Positions 34,787 through 41,555 of a stretch of DNA of 41,555 bases are shown here, one piece after another; position 1 is the stretch's first letter, and the number at the start of each line of letters is the position of its first letter. The position numbers were made by a program, and so were the translations under genes. The DNA is taken from the NCBI GenBank assembly GCA_029907705.1, contig JARYLJ010000016.1:1-41555 (forward strand). The letters run 5' to 3'. The DNA comes from Methanomicrobiales archaeon. GTDB lineage: Archaea; Halobacteriota; Methanomicrobia; Methanomicrobiales; JACTUA01. The notes under the pieces are model-generated. The model worked only from the letters and a program-made list of their open reading frames with translations. It ran no database searches and was not told where the DNA came from.

Positions 34787-35548
34787 ATGGAAATAGTTAT
34801 TGGAGTTCCAATAAATAAAAAATCGGGATACATTCTCAAAGAATTTTTATTAAATCAGGAAGAAATAAAAAAGACTTCAAAATTTCCTACAATAATTATT
34901 TTTTCCACTGAGGATATGGATTTCTGTGAAATACTTGAAAATCATCTTGTTCAAACGTCATTGAATTATTTGATTCTTCCCTTCAAAATTGAAAAACCCG
35001 AATGGGCGAGAGACCGCATATGGGGTCTTACACAGGCGAGAGAAGAAATTCGTAAATATTGCCTTAATCATAATTCGCCTATTCTCATTTTTATGGATTC
35101 TGACATGATATTTGATCCTCAAATTGTAAATAAGTTGGTAGATAAATCACATGAGGGGTATGATGTCGTCTATAATTGTTATCTCCTTAAAAGTGGACGT
35201 ATAACCTTCAATGGATTTGGTGGAACTCTTATAAAAATAAAAATTTTAAAAGATGTTCCTTTTAGATGTTACGAAACAATTAAGGGTAGTGTAGTCGATG
35301 AAGGTTTCCTGTTTGAAATGGATTTATTGAAAATGAATACCAAAATTTTTTCAGGAATTCTTTGCGAATCAGCACATTATATTTCAGCTGATTTTTATTT
35401 GAAAATGGTCCCAAGATCCTTATCAGGATTAGAGAAAATCAAATCTTTGCAAATAATAAGGAAATTTATCTCACATTTTTCTGGAAATCCACGTATAATG
35501 ATTCTGTTAGCCAAAATGGGTTATTATTTAGGAAAATATGTTTGGTAA
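34787..35548 (+). CDS. A+T-rich glycosyltransferase-like protein (GT-A type, GT2-like)
   Basis: The 253-residue protein has a GT-A-like layout: an N-terminal nucleotide-binding strand (MEIVIGVPINKKSGYI), a DxD-type metal/nucleotide-sugar site D104-S105-D106 in ILIFMDSDMIFDP, and the acceptor-side segment VVDEGFLFEMDLLK. No membrane helix. Codon use is Lys/Ile/Phe/Asn-rich with A or T at third positions, unlike the neighbouring core genes, so recent acquisition is likely. It is directly followed by a broken IS5-type transposase gene. Donor and acceptor sugars are unknown; surface glycan synthesis is the usual role. Confidence 0.72.
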   Translation: MEIVIGVPINKKSGYILKEFLLNQEEIKKTSKFPTIIIFSTEDMDFCEILENHLVQTSLNYLILPFKIEKPEWARDRIWGLTQAREEIRKYCLNHNSPILIFMDSDMIFDPQIVNKLVDKSHEGYDVVYNCYLLKSGRITFNGFGGTLIKIKILKDVPFRCYETIKGSVVDEGFLFEMDLLKMNTKIFSGILCESAHYISADFYLKMVPRSLSGLEKIKSLQIIRKFISHFSGNPRIMILLAKMGYYLGKYVW

Positions 35549-35702
35549 AGGGATAATGTCGAAGATTTCGAAAAACCTGTTATTCTCAAAGAAGGGACGG
35601 ACAAAATTCTCACTTGACGACTAAAAACGAATATTTTTACTCTCAAATCTCTTAAATCGCCTGTTTTTTCCTTATTTTTCTAAAATTTTTTGATAGCTAT
35701 CG

Positions 35703-36665
35703 CTACCAGGTTCCCTTCCGTTTGAGCGTCCCTAATTGGACAAGATTGAATGAAAACGATGAAAACACATTTTTGATATGCACCCTCACATTTTTGATAT
35801 GCACCCTGTCAACAGTCGTAACGAGGAGATGATCACAATGGAGGGTTCGTTTGATCACGGCAAAAGTTCGTTCAATCACCCTTCTCACTCTGCTGATTGC
35901 GCGGTTCCTGCGGTTCTCCCGGACTGCCCGGTTCATCGTTTTATTGATCGATGCACGGGGTTTTACACCGAAATATCCTTTATCGCGATACACAGTCTCA
36001 CCCGGCATCGATAGGTCCACCTGGCTGTCATGGACAGATGCCGGAGTCGTCTCAATGCGCCGAATCAGGTGGTTTTCTTTATCAATGAGCACATGGAGTT
36101 TGTACCCAAAATATGATGTCTCTCCTCGTTTTGTCTAGGTTCCGTCTTTATTTCTCCGCGTTTTTCCTTCTCTCCTCGATGAAGTTTCGGATGAGGGTTT
36201 CCCGGGATCTGCAGTAATGATGGTTGCATCCTGAATGACACCCTTTGTGATTGTGAGGCCTTTATGACTGACTTGTTCCTGAAATGTATCCCAGATTTCC
36301 TGGTATTTACCTGATTGTATGAGACGTTCCCGAAAGAGCCAGACCGTCGAGAAATCGGGTACTCCATTATCGAATCCAATGAACTTTCGGAGAGAGATAC
36401 GATCTGCCAACTGGCGTTCCGGTTCAGAATCGGAATGCATGTAAAGTGCCTGAGGCACTACCACCTGATCATCACAATGGGATCGACATTCGGCCTGCCT
36501 CCCCTGATGTTGTTGTGGTGGTAGAGATCCTCAAATGATGGACGAAATTGCTCCCATTCGATCAACTATTCAAATTCGATAGATGCTCTCCCATCTTTTG
36601 TAATCTCCTGCAAGCCTCGTTTAACCCAAACGTCTGAAGGGTCATTGAGAATGGTTCGATCAGCT
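35703..36665 (-). pseudogene. IS5-family DDE transposase, inactivated
   Basis: Joined across lesions, the minus strand encodes a typical IS5-type transposase: N-terminal LIEPFSMTLQTFGLNEACRR, then EWEQFRPSFEDLYHHN and GGRPNVDPIVMI, the DUF772-like SLRKFIGFDNGVPDFSTVWL, first catalytic Asp region GVIQDATIITAD, second Asp region ASVHDSQ, YRDKGYFGVKPR and the catalytic Glu region RRVIERTFAVIKR. Lesions: a shift or stop near 36570, a shift near 36470, an in-frame TAG at 36135-36137 where the next residues (TKRGETSYFGYKLH) continue the protein, and a 21-bp duplication near the C-terminus. Clear terminal inverted repeats were not found, so the element ends are unknown. Confidence 0.85.
35766..35807 (-). 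repeat. 21-bp exact tandem duplication in the transposase gene
   Basis: Two identical adjacent 21-nt units (35766-35786, 35787-35807) keep the frame and double the peptide VHIKNVR. It probably arose by replication slippage and is one more sign that the gene is not under selection. Confidence 0.85.
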
Positions 36666-36867
36666 TATTACAGCTGTTGCGGTCAAAATTGGGTATTTCG
36701 AGGTTCTCTATCATATAATTGTGTCCGGATGGGGATCAGGTGATTTTTTTTTATGGATGAATGACCATCCGATCCGGGTTTGGATCCATTGTTTATCGTG
36801 TGGTGTTTGAATTTTGATAAAGATGTATGGTTGCAAAGGTGGTGGCAAATACTCCACCACCAACAAT
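36666..36867. other. A+T-rich intergenic region between IS remnant and flavoprotein gene
   Basis: It may hold one end of the IS element but no matching inverted repeats were seen. A T-run (36743-36752) and a strong hairpin (36838-36861) are present. Confidence 0.35.
36838..36861 (-). terminator. hairpin terminator after the flavoprotein gene
   Basis: GGTGGTGG and CCACCACC pair perfectly around an 8-nt loop, 6 nt beyond the stop of the minus-strand flavoprotein gene. Confidence 0.5.
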
Positions 36868-37605
36868 TCATTGTAATTGTATCAATGGTTCGGTCGGATT
36901 TCCGGGTGTACACGTGAGCAAAGCATCCCTTCGCATCCCCCTACAGCCACCCCCGCTCCTTCCAGTAATAATAATCGTAGGGTGCATTCTCCCGCTCCTC
37001 CAGTACGAGGGTCGGAAGTCCTCGTGGATCTCTGCGAGGAGCACCTCCTGCTCGGGGAATCTGCGTGTGCCCCCGATCGCCCCGGCGAGGGTTCTGCCCA
37101 GCGCCCGCGCCTCCTCCTCTCCTCGCCCCATGGCATCTGGATCGCTCCGATGGGCGGCCGAGACCCCGCCCACCGCGATCGCACCGAGGAGGTTCAGGAC
37201 ATGGTTCAGGTAGGCGACCACCTCATCGCCTCCGGAGTCGCGCGAGGTCGAGACGGAGCAGCCGTACTTGCCGTGCAGGAGCTGGCAGTGGATCGCGCCG
37301 GCGAGGCGGTCTACGAAGTTCTTCATCATGCCCGTGACATTGTCCACGTACACGGGCGAGCCGAGCACCACGCCATCTGCATCTTCGAGCTCCCGCTGGA
37401 GCTCCATGAAGTCGTCCCTCTGGACGCACTCCCCCATGCGGTGGCAGAGCATGCAGCCGGTGCAAGGCTGGATCTCATACATCCAGAGGTCCAGGCACTC
37501 CGTGGTCGCGCCTGCCTCCCCCGCCCCCTGCAGGACCGCCTGCACGAGGCGCAGCGTCCTGCTCGCACTCCCTCTCGGACTTCCGCAGATCCCGAGGACC
37601 TTCAT
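36868..37605 (-). CDS. iron-sulfur flavoprotein (NADPH-dependent FMN reductase family)
   Basis: From ATG 37605 the protein has 245 residues. It starts MKVLGICGSPRGSASRTLRL (FMN loop), has the 4Fe-4S-type cysteines C48, C51, C54, C60 (PCTGCMLCHRMGEC) and VVLGSPVYVDNVTGMMKNF as second flavin segment. It is about 35 residues longer than the paralogues at 15.3-16.5 kb; the last residues (GRSGGGCRGMRRDAL and on) look unlike the family and may be read-through after a lost stop or frameshift near SYWRSGRMHP. Fourth flavodoxin-fold flavoprotein of the window. Confidence 0.86.
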   Translation of the reverse strand: MKVLGICGSPRGSASRTLRLVQAVLQGAGEAGATTECLDLWMYEIQPCTGCMLCHRMGECVQRDDFMELQRELEDADGVVLGSPVYVDNVTGMMKNFVDRLAGAIHCQLLHGKYGCSVSTSRDSGGDEVVAYLNHVLNLLGAIAVGGVSAAHRSDPDAMGRGEEEARALGRTLAGAIGGTRRFPEQEVLLAEIHEDFRPSYWRSGRMHPTIIITGRSGGGCRGMRRDALLTCTPGNPTEPLIQLQ

Positions 37606-38334
37606 GCGGAAGGGTGGGGGTTCATGGTTCATATCGGTGGTGTTCTGGAGCCGGAGGAGGCGGTGTGGGACTGTTGCGGGGGATAAACACTCCGCACCTT
37701 CCATGCGTCGACTCCTATAATACCGTCTGCCATACCATCTGCCGGCCCCTCTGGCATTACAGCCGGGTGTCGTCCCGTCCGAAAAAAAAAGAGTGGGTCG
37801 GGCGGGATGGGTGCGATACTGGTGCGGGAGTTACATGTTCCCCTGGAAGGTAGACAGGAAGATGTTCCCGCCAGACGGTCACGACAGTCGTATCATCGCC
37901 CCCACGGAAGATGCCTCTTTTCCTGGATATGGGGCGGTGGCATTTCTCTTACATGGGGAGTAGAAGAGAGCCGCCCATCTTTGATATGGATCTACGGCGA
38001 AACGCCACTTTTGTCCGGACCGATCGCCTGTGAGGGGATTCAACCGGCATCGAACCAAGATGCATCATGCGGGTTCTCGAGGAGGGATATGGGAAATGGT
38101 GGAAAAACAACGGGATCCTGCCAGATGGCGGAGATGGACGCATCGCTGTGCCGGGCAGAGGCGGGATAACCACGACCGGAATATGCATCGGACAATCCAG
38201 CGGGAAAATATTTGATATTGCATGCGGTACCGCGGGAACCGCAGTGATTCGAGATAAATTGTGGCGAGAGTTGTCCGCTCTCGCCTGAATGGATAAACTC
38301 AATGAGGTTGAAGTCCCATCCTCTTCGGAGGAGA
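37606..38334. other. 729-nt stretch without a supported gene
   Basis: The best + frame (38067-38288, 73 residues, GGITTTGICIGQSSGK in the middle) lacks a ribosome-binding site and family features, and a proline-rich minus frame overlaps it; neither can be supported. TATTATA at about 37716-37722 is promoter-like for the minus strand flavoprotein gene. Confidence 0.35.
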
Positions 38335-39325
38335 ATGCATCAGGAGATCATCAGGTTATGTGCTTTTCTGGCGATTGCTGGCCTCTGTCTGCTCCTGTGT
38401 GGTTGTACCGAATCTCAAACCCCATCGGAACTGGAGAGGGACCGTTCCGATGCCATCCCCGGCCATGCGATAAAAATTACTCCCGATACCGATTCCTTTC
38501 CTCCCGTCCTTCATTCTCCTGATTTTTACCCTCCGATTCCCCTTCCCGGCGATGTGAATACTGCCGGGGCGGAGGATTCACCCTTCATCTCGTCCGATGG
38601 GGAGACCCTCCTTTTCTTCTTCACTCCGGATCCCTCGATCCCATCTGAGAGGCAACTTCTCGACCGTGTCACAGGGATTTACCGGTCCACCCGCGTGAAT
38701 GGCACCTTCGGACCGGCCCGAAGGATCCTGCTCCAGGATCGGGGAAAGCTCGCACTTGACGGTTGCCCTTTTCTGCAGGGTGAGACGCTCTGGTTCTGCT
38801 CGGCACGGGAGGGGTACGCGGGTGTGAATCTCTTCACGGCGACCGGGCGTGAAGATCAGTGGAGGGACTGGCAGTATGCAGGACTGGCAGTATGCAGGAG
38901 ACTGGCAGAGGACGTATGAGGTGGGTGAGATGCATATCACCGCCGACGGAAAGAGCCTGTACTACCATTCCTCCCGCACCGGTGGGAAAGGCGGGCTCGA
39001 CATCTGGGTGACCCGGTTTGAAAATGGCGAATGGCAGGAACCGCTGAACGTTGCAGAGGTGAACACCCGGGAGAACGAAGGCTGGCCATATGTCACACCG
39101 GATGAAGGCGAGCTCTGGTTCACCCGCACGTATCAGGGATCTCCTGCCATCTTTCGCGCGAAGATGGTCGACGGTGGCTGGGGGAGACCCGAGCTGATCC
39201 TCTCATCGTTCGCCGCGGAGCCGACGCTCGATGCGCAGGGCAACCTCTATTTTGCCCATCATTACTTCAGGAATGACAGGATGGTTGAGGCCGATATTTA
39301 CCTGGCCAGAAGGAGAATATATTGA
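38335..39325 (+). pseudogene. WD40/PD40-like beta-propeller lipoprotein, frameshifted by a 16-bp duplication
   Basis: ATG 38335 follows GGAGGAG. A lipoprotein signal peptide ends in LLLCGC, so the protein is anchored outside the membrane. Then beta-propeller (PD40) blades: EDSPFISSDGETLLFFF, LDGCPFLQGETLWFCSAREG, and, after the break, GEMHITADGKSLYYHSSRTG and NEGWPYVTPDEGELWFTRTY. The upstream frame stops at 38919. Removing one copy of the tandem unit at 38866-38897 restores one continuous frame (QWRDWQYAGDWQRTYEVGEM) of about 324 residues. As written it gives a truncated protein of 195 residues. TolB-like proteins of this kind often bind surface glycans or partner proteins. Confidence 0.82.
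38866..38897 (+). repeat. 16-bp exact tandem duplication causing a frameshift
   Basis: GACTGGCAGTATGCAG is present twice with no change (38866-38881, 38882-38897), followed by a partial third copy (GACTGGCAG at 38900-38908). A 16-nt insertion shifts the frame by one. Confidence 0.92.
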
Positions 39326-39471
39326 AAAGGATGGCACTGCGCCATTGTTTATCCGAAAAATCCGCAGTTGATTTCAGCACCACTGACAGGTATTGAGGCG
39401 TATCACCTGCATATCAAACACAGCATGACCTTCTGGTCTTCGAATGAAAAACCGAGCATTTATGAAGCGGC

Positions 39472-39708
39472 AATGATCTTTCCTGCCGGCAGAACTGCCA
39501 CGTCGAGTATTCGGAGATGGCCCCCGTCAGGGATTTTTACAGCCAAAAAGGTCCTTTTTCGGAACCGGCCTGGATCGAGCTCCTGGAGATGAATAAGACC
39601 AGGCAGACCTGCGATGAGGCAATGACGGCCCTCATGGAGTCAAAAGGTGAGGCCAGGCCTGCAGAAGAGACCAGGATGGGATGGAGAGGCGCGAATTCGT
39701 TCCACTGA
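39472..39708 (+). CDS. possible remnant of a small cysteine-containing protein
   Basis: The frame at 39472-39708 reads SGNDLSCRQNCHVEYSEMAP and then SQKGPFSEPAWIELLEMNKT, with good protein character and ending at 39708. There is no start codon before the cysteines: an in-frame TGA precedes them, so the first possible ATG is 39517 (63 residues). The Cys-x-x-x-Cys-His resembles, but does not equal, a heme c site. Probably the tail of a decayed gene. Confidence 0.3.
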   Translation, partial: NDLSCRQNCHVEYSEMAPVRDFYSQKGPFSEPAWIELLEMNKTRQTCDEAMTALMESKGEARPAEETRMGWRGANSFH

Positions 39709-39873
39709 GGGAGATCGACCCGTGAGGGGAATGCGCACTCAGACGGAGAAGGATGGATCGCCTAAATACCTTCAAAGAGAGAGGCGGGAGAATTATGAGA
39801 ATGTCACTGTTCAGTCCCGAAGACAGCAGCTGTCTCAATGGTGCTGGCGATGGGGAGGGACCGACGCATCCTG

Positions 39874-39977
39874 ACAGCACGGGGCTGTAAGGTGCGTACC
39901 ACAGGCACCTGAACCACATAACAGGGAACAACCAAGGGTATCGACTCACCATGTGCGTACCACAGGCACCTGAACCA
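39874..39977. CRISPR. two-copy CRISPR-like repeat with one 36-nt spacer
   Basis: A 25-nt sequence, GTGCGTACCACAGG to CACCTGAACCA, occurs exactly at 39892-39916 and 39953-39977. The spacer (39917-39952) is 36 nt and unrelated. Within the first unit GGTGC can pair with GCACC. A hairpin ACAGC/GCTGT (39874-39878, 39884-39888) stands just before the first repeat. The 61-nt period excludes a protein repeat. No third copy and no cas gene in the window, so it may be a mini-array, a remnant, or a simple duplicated operator. Confidence 0.35.
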
Positions 39978-40095
39978 TACATCCTCTCGAAAGGAGATCG
40001 AGGTGGAAGGGTGAAGCTCATCGATCCGATGACGATCGGGAGGGTCCATTAAAAATTCGGGCGAATCTAATGGTTCGGCGATGAATGAACCTGAA

Positions 40096-40488
40096 TCACT
40101 CCCCCTCGAGATACGGAAGAGATACCTCGAGGAACTTTTTGAGATCGCCCATATCCCCCTTTATCGTACAGTGGATTCGCTCGTCCTCCACCTTCCAGTA
40201 CCGATGAATCAGCAGATTTCTGAACCGGGCCATCTGCTGAGGACGAATGGCCCGATCGGGCGGAATCGATTTAACTTCCTGCGCGGAATGTATCGGCATC
40301 ATCCCCGGGTGCCCTTAAATCGGGATGAGATGGTCCGCTAGGCCGATGGCTACCTCTCTCGCCACGATCGGGTGGTACTTCGTACTCGCCATAAGGTGCG
40401 GATCCTTCAGGAGATCCTCTCTTCTCATCCGGCCCGGTTCTTCGAATCTACCCATTGTGCCCATCAGCACACCTGCACGCGTGGTCAT
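40096..40488 (-). pseudogene. hepT: HepT-like HEPN ribonuclease toxin, frameshifted
   Basis: The minus strand encodes in pieces a HEPN/DUF86 protein: REDLLKDPHLMASTKYHPIV and AREVAIGLADHLI (frame 1, 40315-40488), APGDDADTFRA (frame 2, about 40270-40310), then PPDRAIRPQQMARFRNLLIH and RYWKVEDERI (frame 3, to 40096). RFRNLLIH is the R-x4-6-H RNase motif in the usual context before RYW. At least two frameshifts separate the parts. The N-terminal half comes directly after the MntA remnant, the usual order of this toxin-antitoxin pair. Confidence 0.72.
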
Positions 40489-40935
40489 CCTTTTCTCATC
40501 GTACGGGATCAGGCACCTCCCTACTGTATCTCTTCCGGTAATGCAGGAGATCATGATGCCATCATATGCGGCGTATATCCTGCACTCGAAGTCGCTCCTG
40601 GCACGCTCGTCGCGTGAAAATATCTGCTCCCCCTGCGCTATCATATTGAACGAGGGGGAAAGGTGCCGCATTCAGTGCTTTTTCATCGATGGGCAACGTG
40701 GTGCACCTCGCGAGATCCTGTTCCATTCCGAGCTCTAAGCGGTTATTGTTCTCGATCTCAACCGCATCTGGAATCAGAATGGCGATGTCGATGTCTCTGA
40801 ACTCCTGACGGGGAAAGGAGCCATGTACATAGGCAGCAACGATCTCCTCCGGTGATTCCGAGCCCCTCCGCGATGCACGCCCGTATACGCCTTCTCCTCC
40901 CCATCGGGTGCAAGGGAGCGCATACCGTGTCATTT
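40489..40935 (-). pseudogene. mntA: MntA-like nucleotidyltransferase antitoxin, frameshifted
   Basis: VAAYVHGSFPRQEFRDIDIA is the minimal nucleotidyltransferase motif (Gly-Ser ... Asp-x-Asp), followed by EQDLARCTTLPIDEKALNAA. At about 40645 the frame shifts, and FNMIAQGEQIFSRDERARSD then FECRIYAAYDGI completes the typical MNT C-terminus. MntA enzymes AMPylate HepT toxins. The exact start is unclear because the reading frame is open further upstream, and the C-terminus runs into HepT without a stop. Confidence 0.7.
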
Positions 40936-41242
40936 CGGATGGCTCCATAGAGAAGTCCCTATGATGAGAATGCTGACAACCGGTGAACCGCTGATACTGA
41001 ATGAATTCGTTCGAACCACAGGACCCTGATCGATCCGTTGTGTCGCATCCTCCCGGCGCATGATCGTTGAATTCAAACTCCATCGATGCACCCCATCGGG
41101 AGAGTATGGCATCGAATCGTATTCCTGTACGAACCGAAAGCGGAACCATTGATCTGAGTGGTGCTGCATCACCCAATTACTCCTTTCGGGCGAATCTCTG
41201 GCTCTGCCTCCCCCTGATCGGGATATCCCCGATCTCCCTCAC
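40936..41242. other. 307-nt stretch without a supported gene
   Basis: The minus frame that leads into mntA stays open here but has no family features (DHAPGGCDTTDRSGSCGSNE); nothing else is seen. Confidence 0.3.
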
Positions 41243-41530
41243 TCACCCACATGGAAGATCGAAGGGCCCGATATTGCGGGGATACTCGCGGGAATGCGAT
41301 CCAGGGGAGACAGCTGAAAAGATGGCGATACATATGAGGCATATATATGACCAGAGATCGATCGAATATCTGTCTGTCAGACCGTTATGTACATAACGCA
41401 TCAGTTCTATCTCTCTTTCGTCCACGATGATGTTTTCACCATATCCGTTCACCTCGCCTGGAATCGCGACATCTCTTCGGGTATTGTTATCAACTTTCTT
41501 TCGGGTACCCTCATCTGAGCCAGATCCCAT
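41243..41530 (-). CDS. hypothetical protein, weak
   Basis: A 95-residue minus-strand frame begins MGSGSDEGTRKKVDNNTRRD and includes ENIIVDEREIELMRYVHNGL followed by a hydrophobic stretch SYICLICIAIFSAVSPG. The middle part resembles the first helices of a transcription regulator, but the C-terminal half does not continue it, so this may be another broken gene. No ribosome-binding site is clear. Confidence 0.25.
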   Translation of the reverse strand: MGSGSDEGTRKKVDNNTRRDVAIPGEVNGYGENIIVDEREIELMRYVHNGLTDRYSIDLWSYICLICIAIFSAVSPGSHSREYPRNIGPFDLPCG

Positions 41531-41555
41531 TGCCGGTGAGACTCTTTGTGGAAGG

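Noticed and set aside
36135-36137. In-frame TAG in the transposase gene as a possible pyrrolysine codon
   Set aside because: The codon sits where such transposases commonly have Trp (TGG to TAG is one change), the gene has other frame lesions, and no pylT or pylS is in the window.
37949-38302. 117-codon minus-strand frame
   Set aside because: Proline- and serine-rich without a start signal or family features; overlaps an equally weak + frame.

Overview
The window reads as a chromosome segment of a methanogenic euryarchaeon, most likely of the Methanomicrobiales; this is inference from gene content, not a database match. Pointers are a thiol:fumarate reductase pair (tfrA/tfrB), a bifunctional-type argJ in an argC-argJ-argB operon, a COG1361 S-layer-like protein with its own ABC exporter, stand-alone trpB2, many single-domain iron-sulfur flavoproteins, and promoters with archaeal TATA boxes about 25 nt from the start codon (several transcripts look leaderless). 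Shine-Dalgarno motifs of the GGAGGTG type occur where genes are translated from leaders. Most of the window is G+C-rich; 33.9-36.9 kb is visibly A+T-rich.

Layout. 1-850: a decayed membrane-protein gene, running in from the left edge. 1.0-4.7 kb: YIP1 protein, COG1361 surface protein and MacB-like ABC exporter (one operon). 4.9-7.6 kb: trpB2 behind a perfect 16-bp palindrome, and a COG3199 NAD-kinase-like protein. 7.6-11.1 kb: argC, a CBS-domain protein, argJ, argB, tightly packed. 11.2-14.6 kb: a giant HEAT-repeat protein, chorismate mutase, M50 protease. 15.3-19.8 kb: a redox/oxygen-defence block with three flavodoxin-fold flavoproteins, Prx6 peroxiredoxin, a carboxymuconolactone-decarboxylase-like protein, desulforedoxin- and rubredoxin-like mini-proteins and rubrerythrin. 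20.9-25.3 kb: a coiled-coil protein, an aldehyde:ferredoxin oxidoreductase-family tungstoenzyme and, divergently, a glutaredoxin-thioredoxin reductase fusion. 25.6-28.0 kb: a small membrane protein and a KefB-type cation/proton antiporter. 28.3-33.9 kb: tfrB-tfrA, divergent from aspartate kinase-purM.

From 33.9 kb to the end the sequence is accessory-like and decaying: a small basic protein, an A+T-rich glycosyltransferase-like gene, an IS5-family transposase with several lesions, another flavoprotein, a lipoprotein broken by an exact 16-bp tandem duplication, a two-copy CRISPR-like repeat, and a MntA/HepT toxin-antitoxin pair with several frameshifts. Four or more broken genes in 8 kb means either true decay or indel errors near a contig end; raw reads would settle that.

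How it works together. TfrAB can supply succinate toward 2-oxoglutarate and glutamate, the precursor used by argCJB. The 15-25 kb block contains the parts of an oxygen/peroxide detoxification chain: NADPH or reduced ferredoxin, Grx-TrxR or flavoproteins, rubredoxin-like carriers, then rubrerythrin and Prx6. The most unusual unexplained structure is a noncoding segment of about 290 nt present in two diverged colinear copies (14.74-15.03 and 20.49-20.78 kb), with its core motif seen a third time near 28.3 kb.
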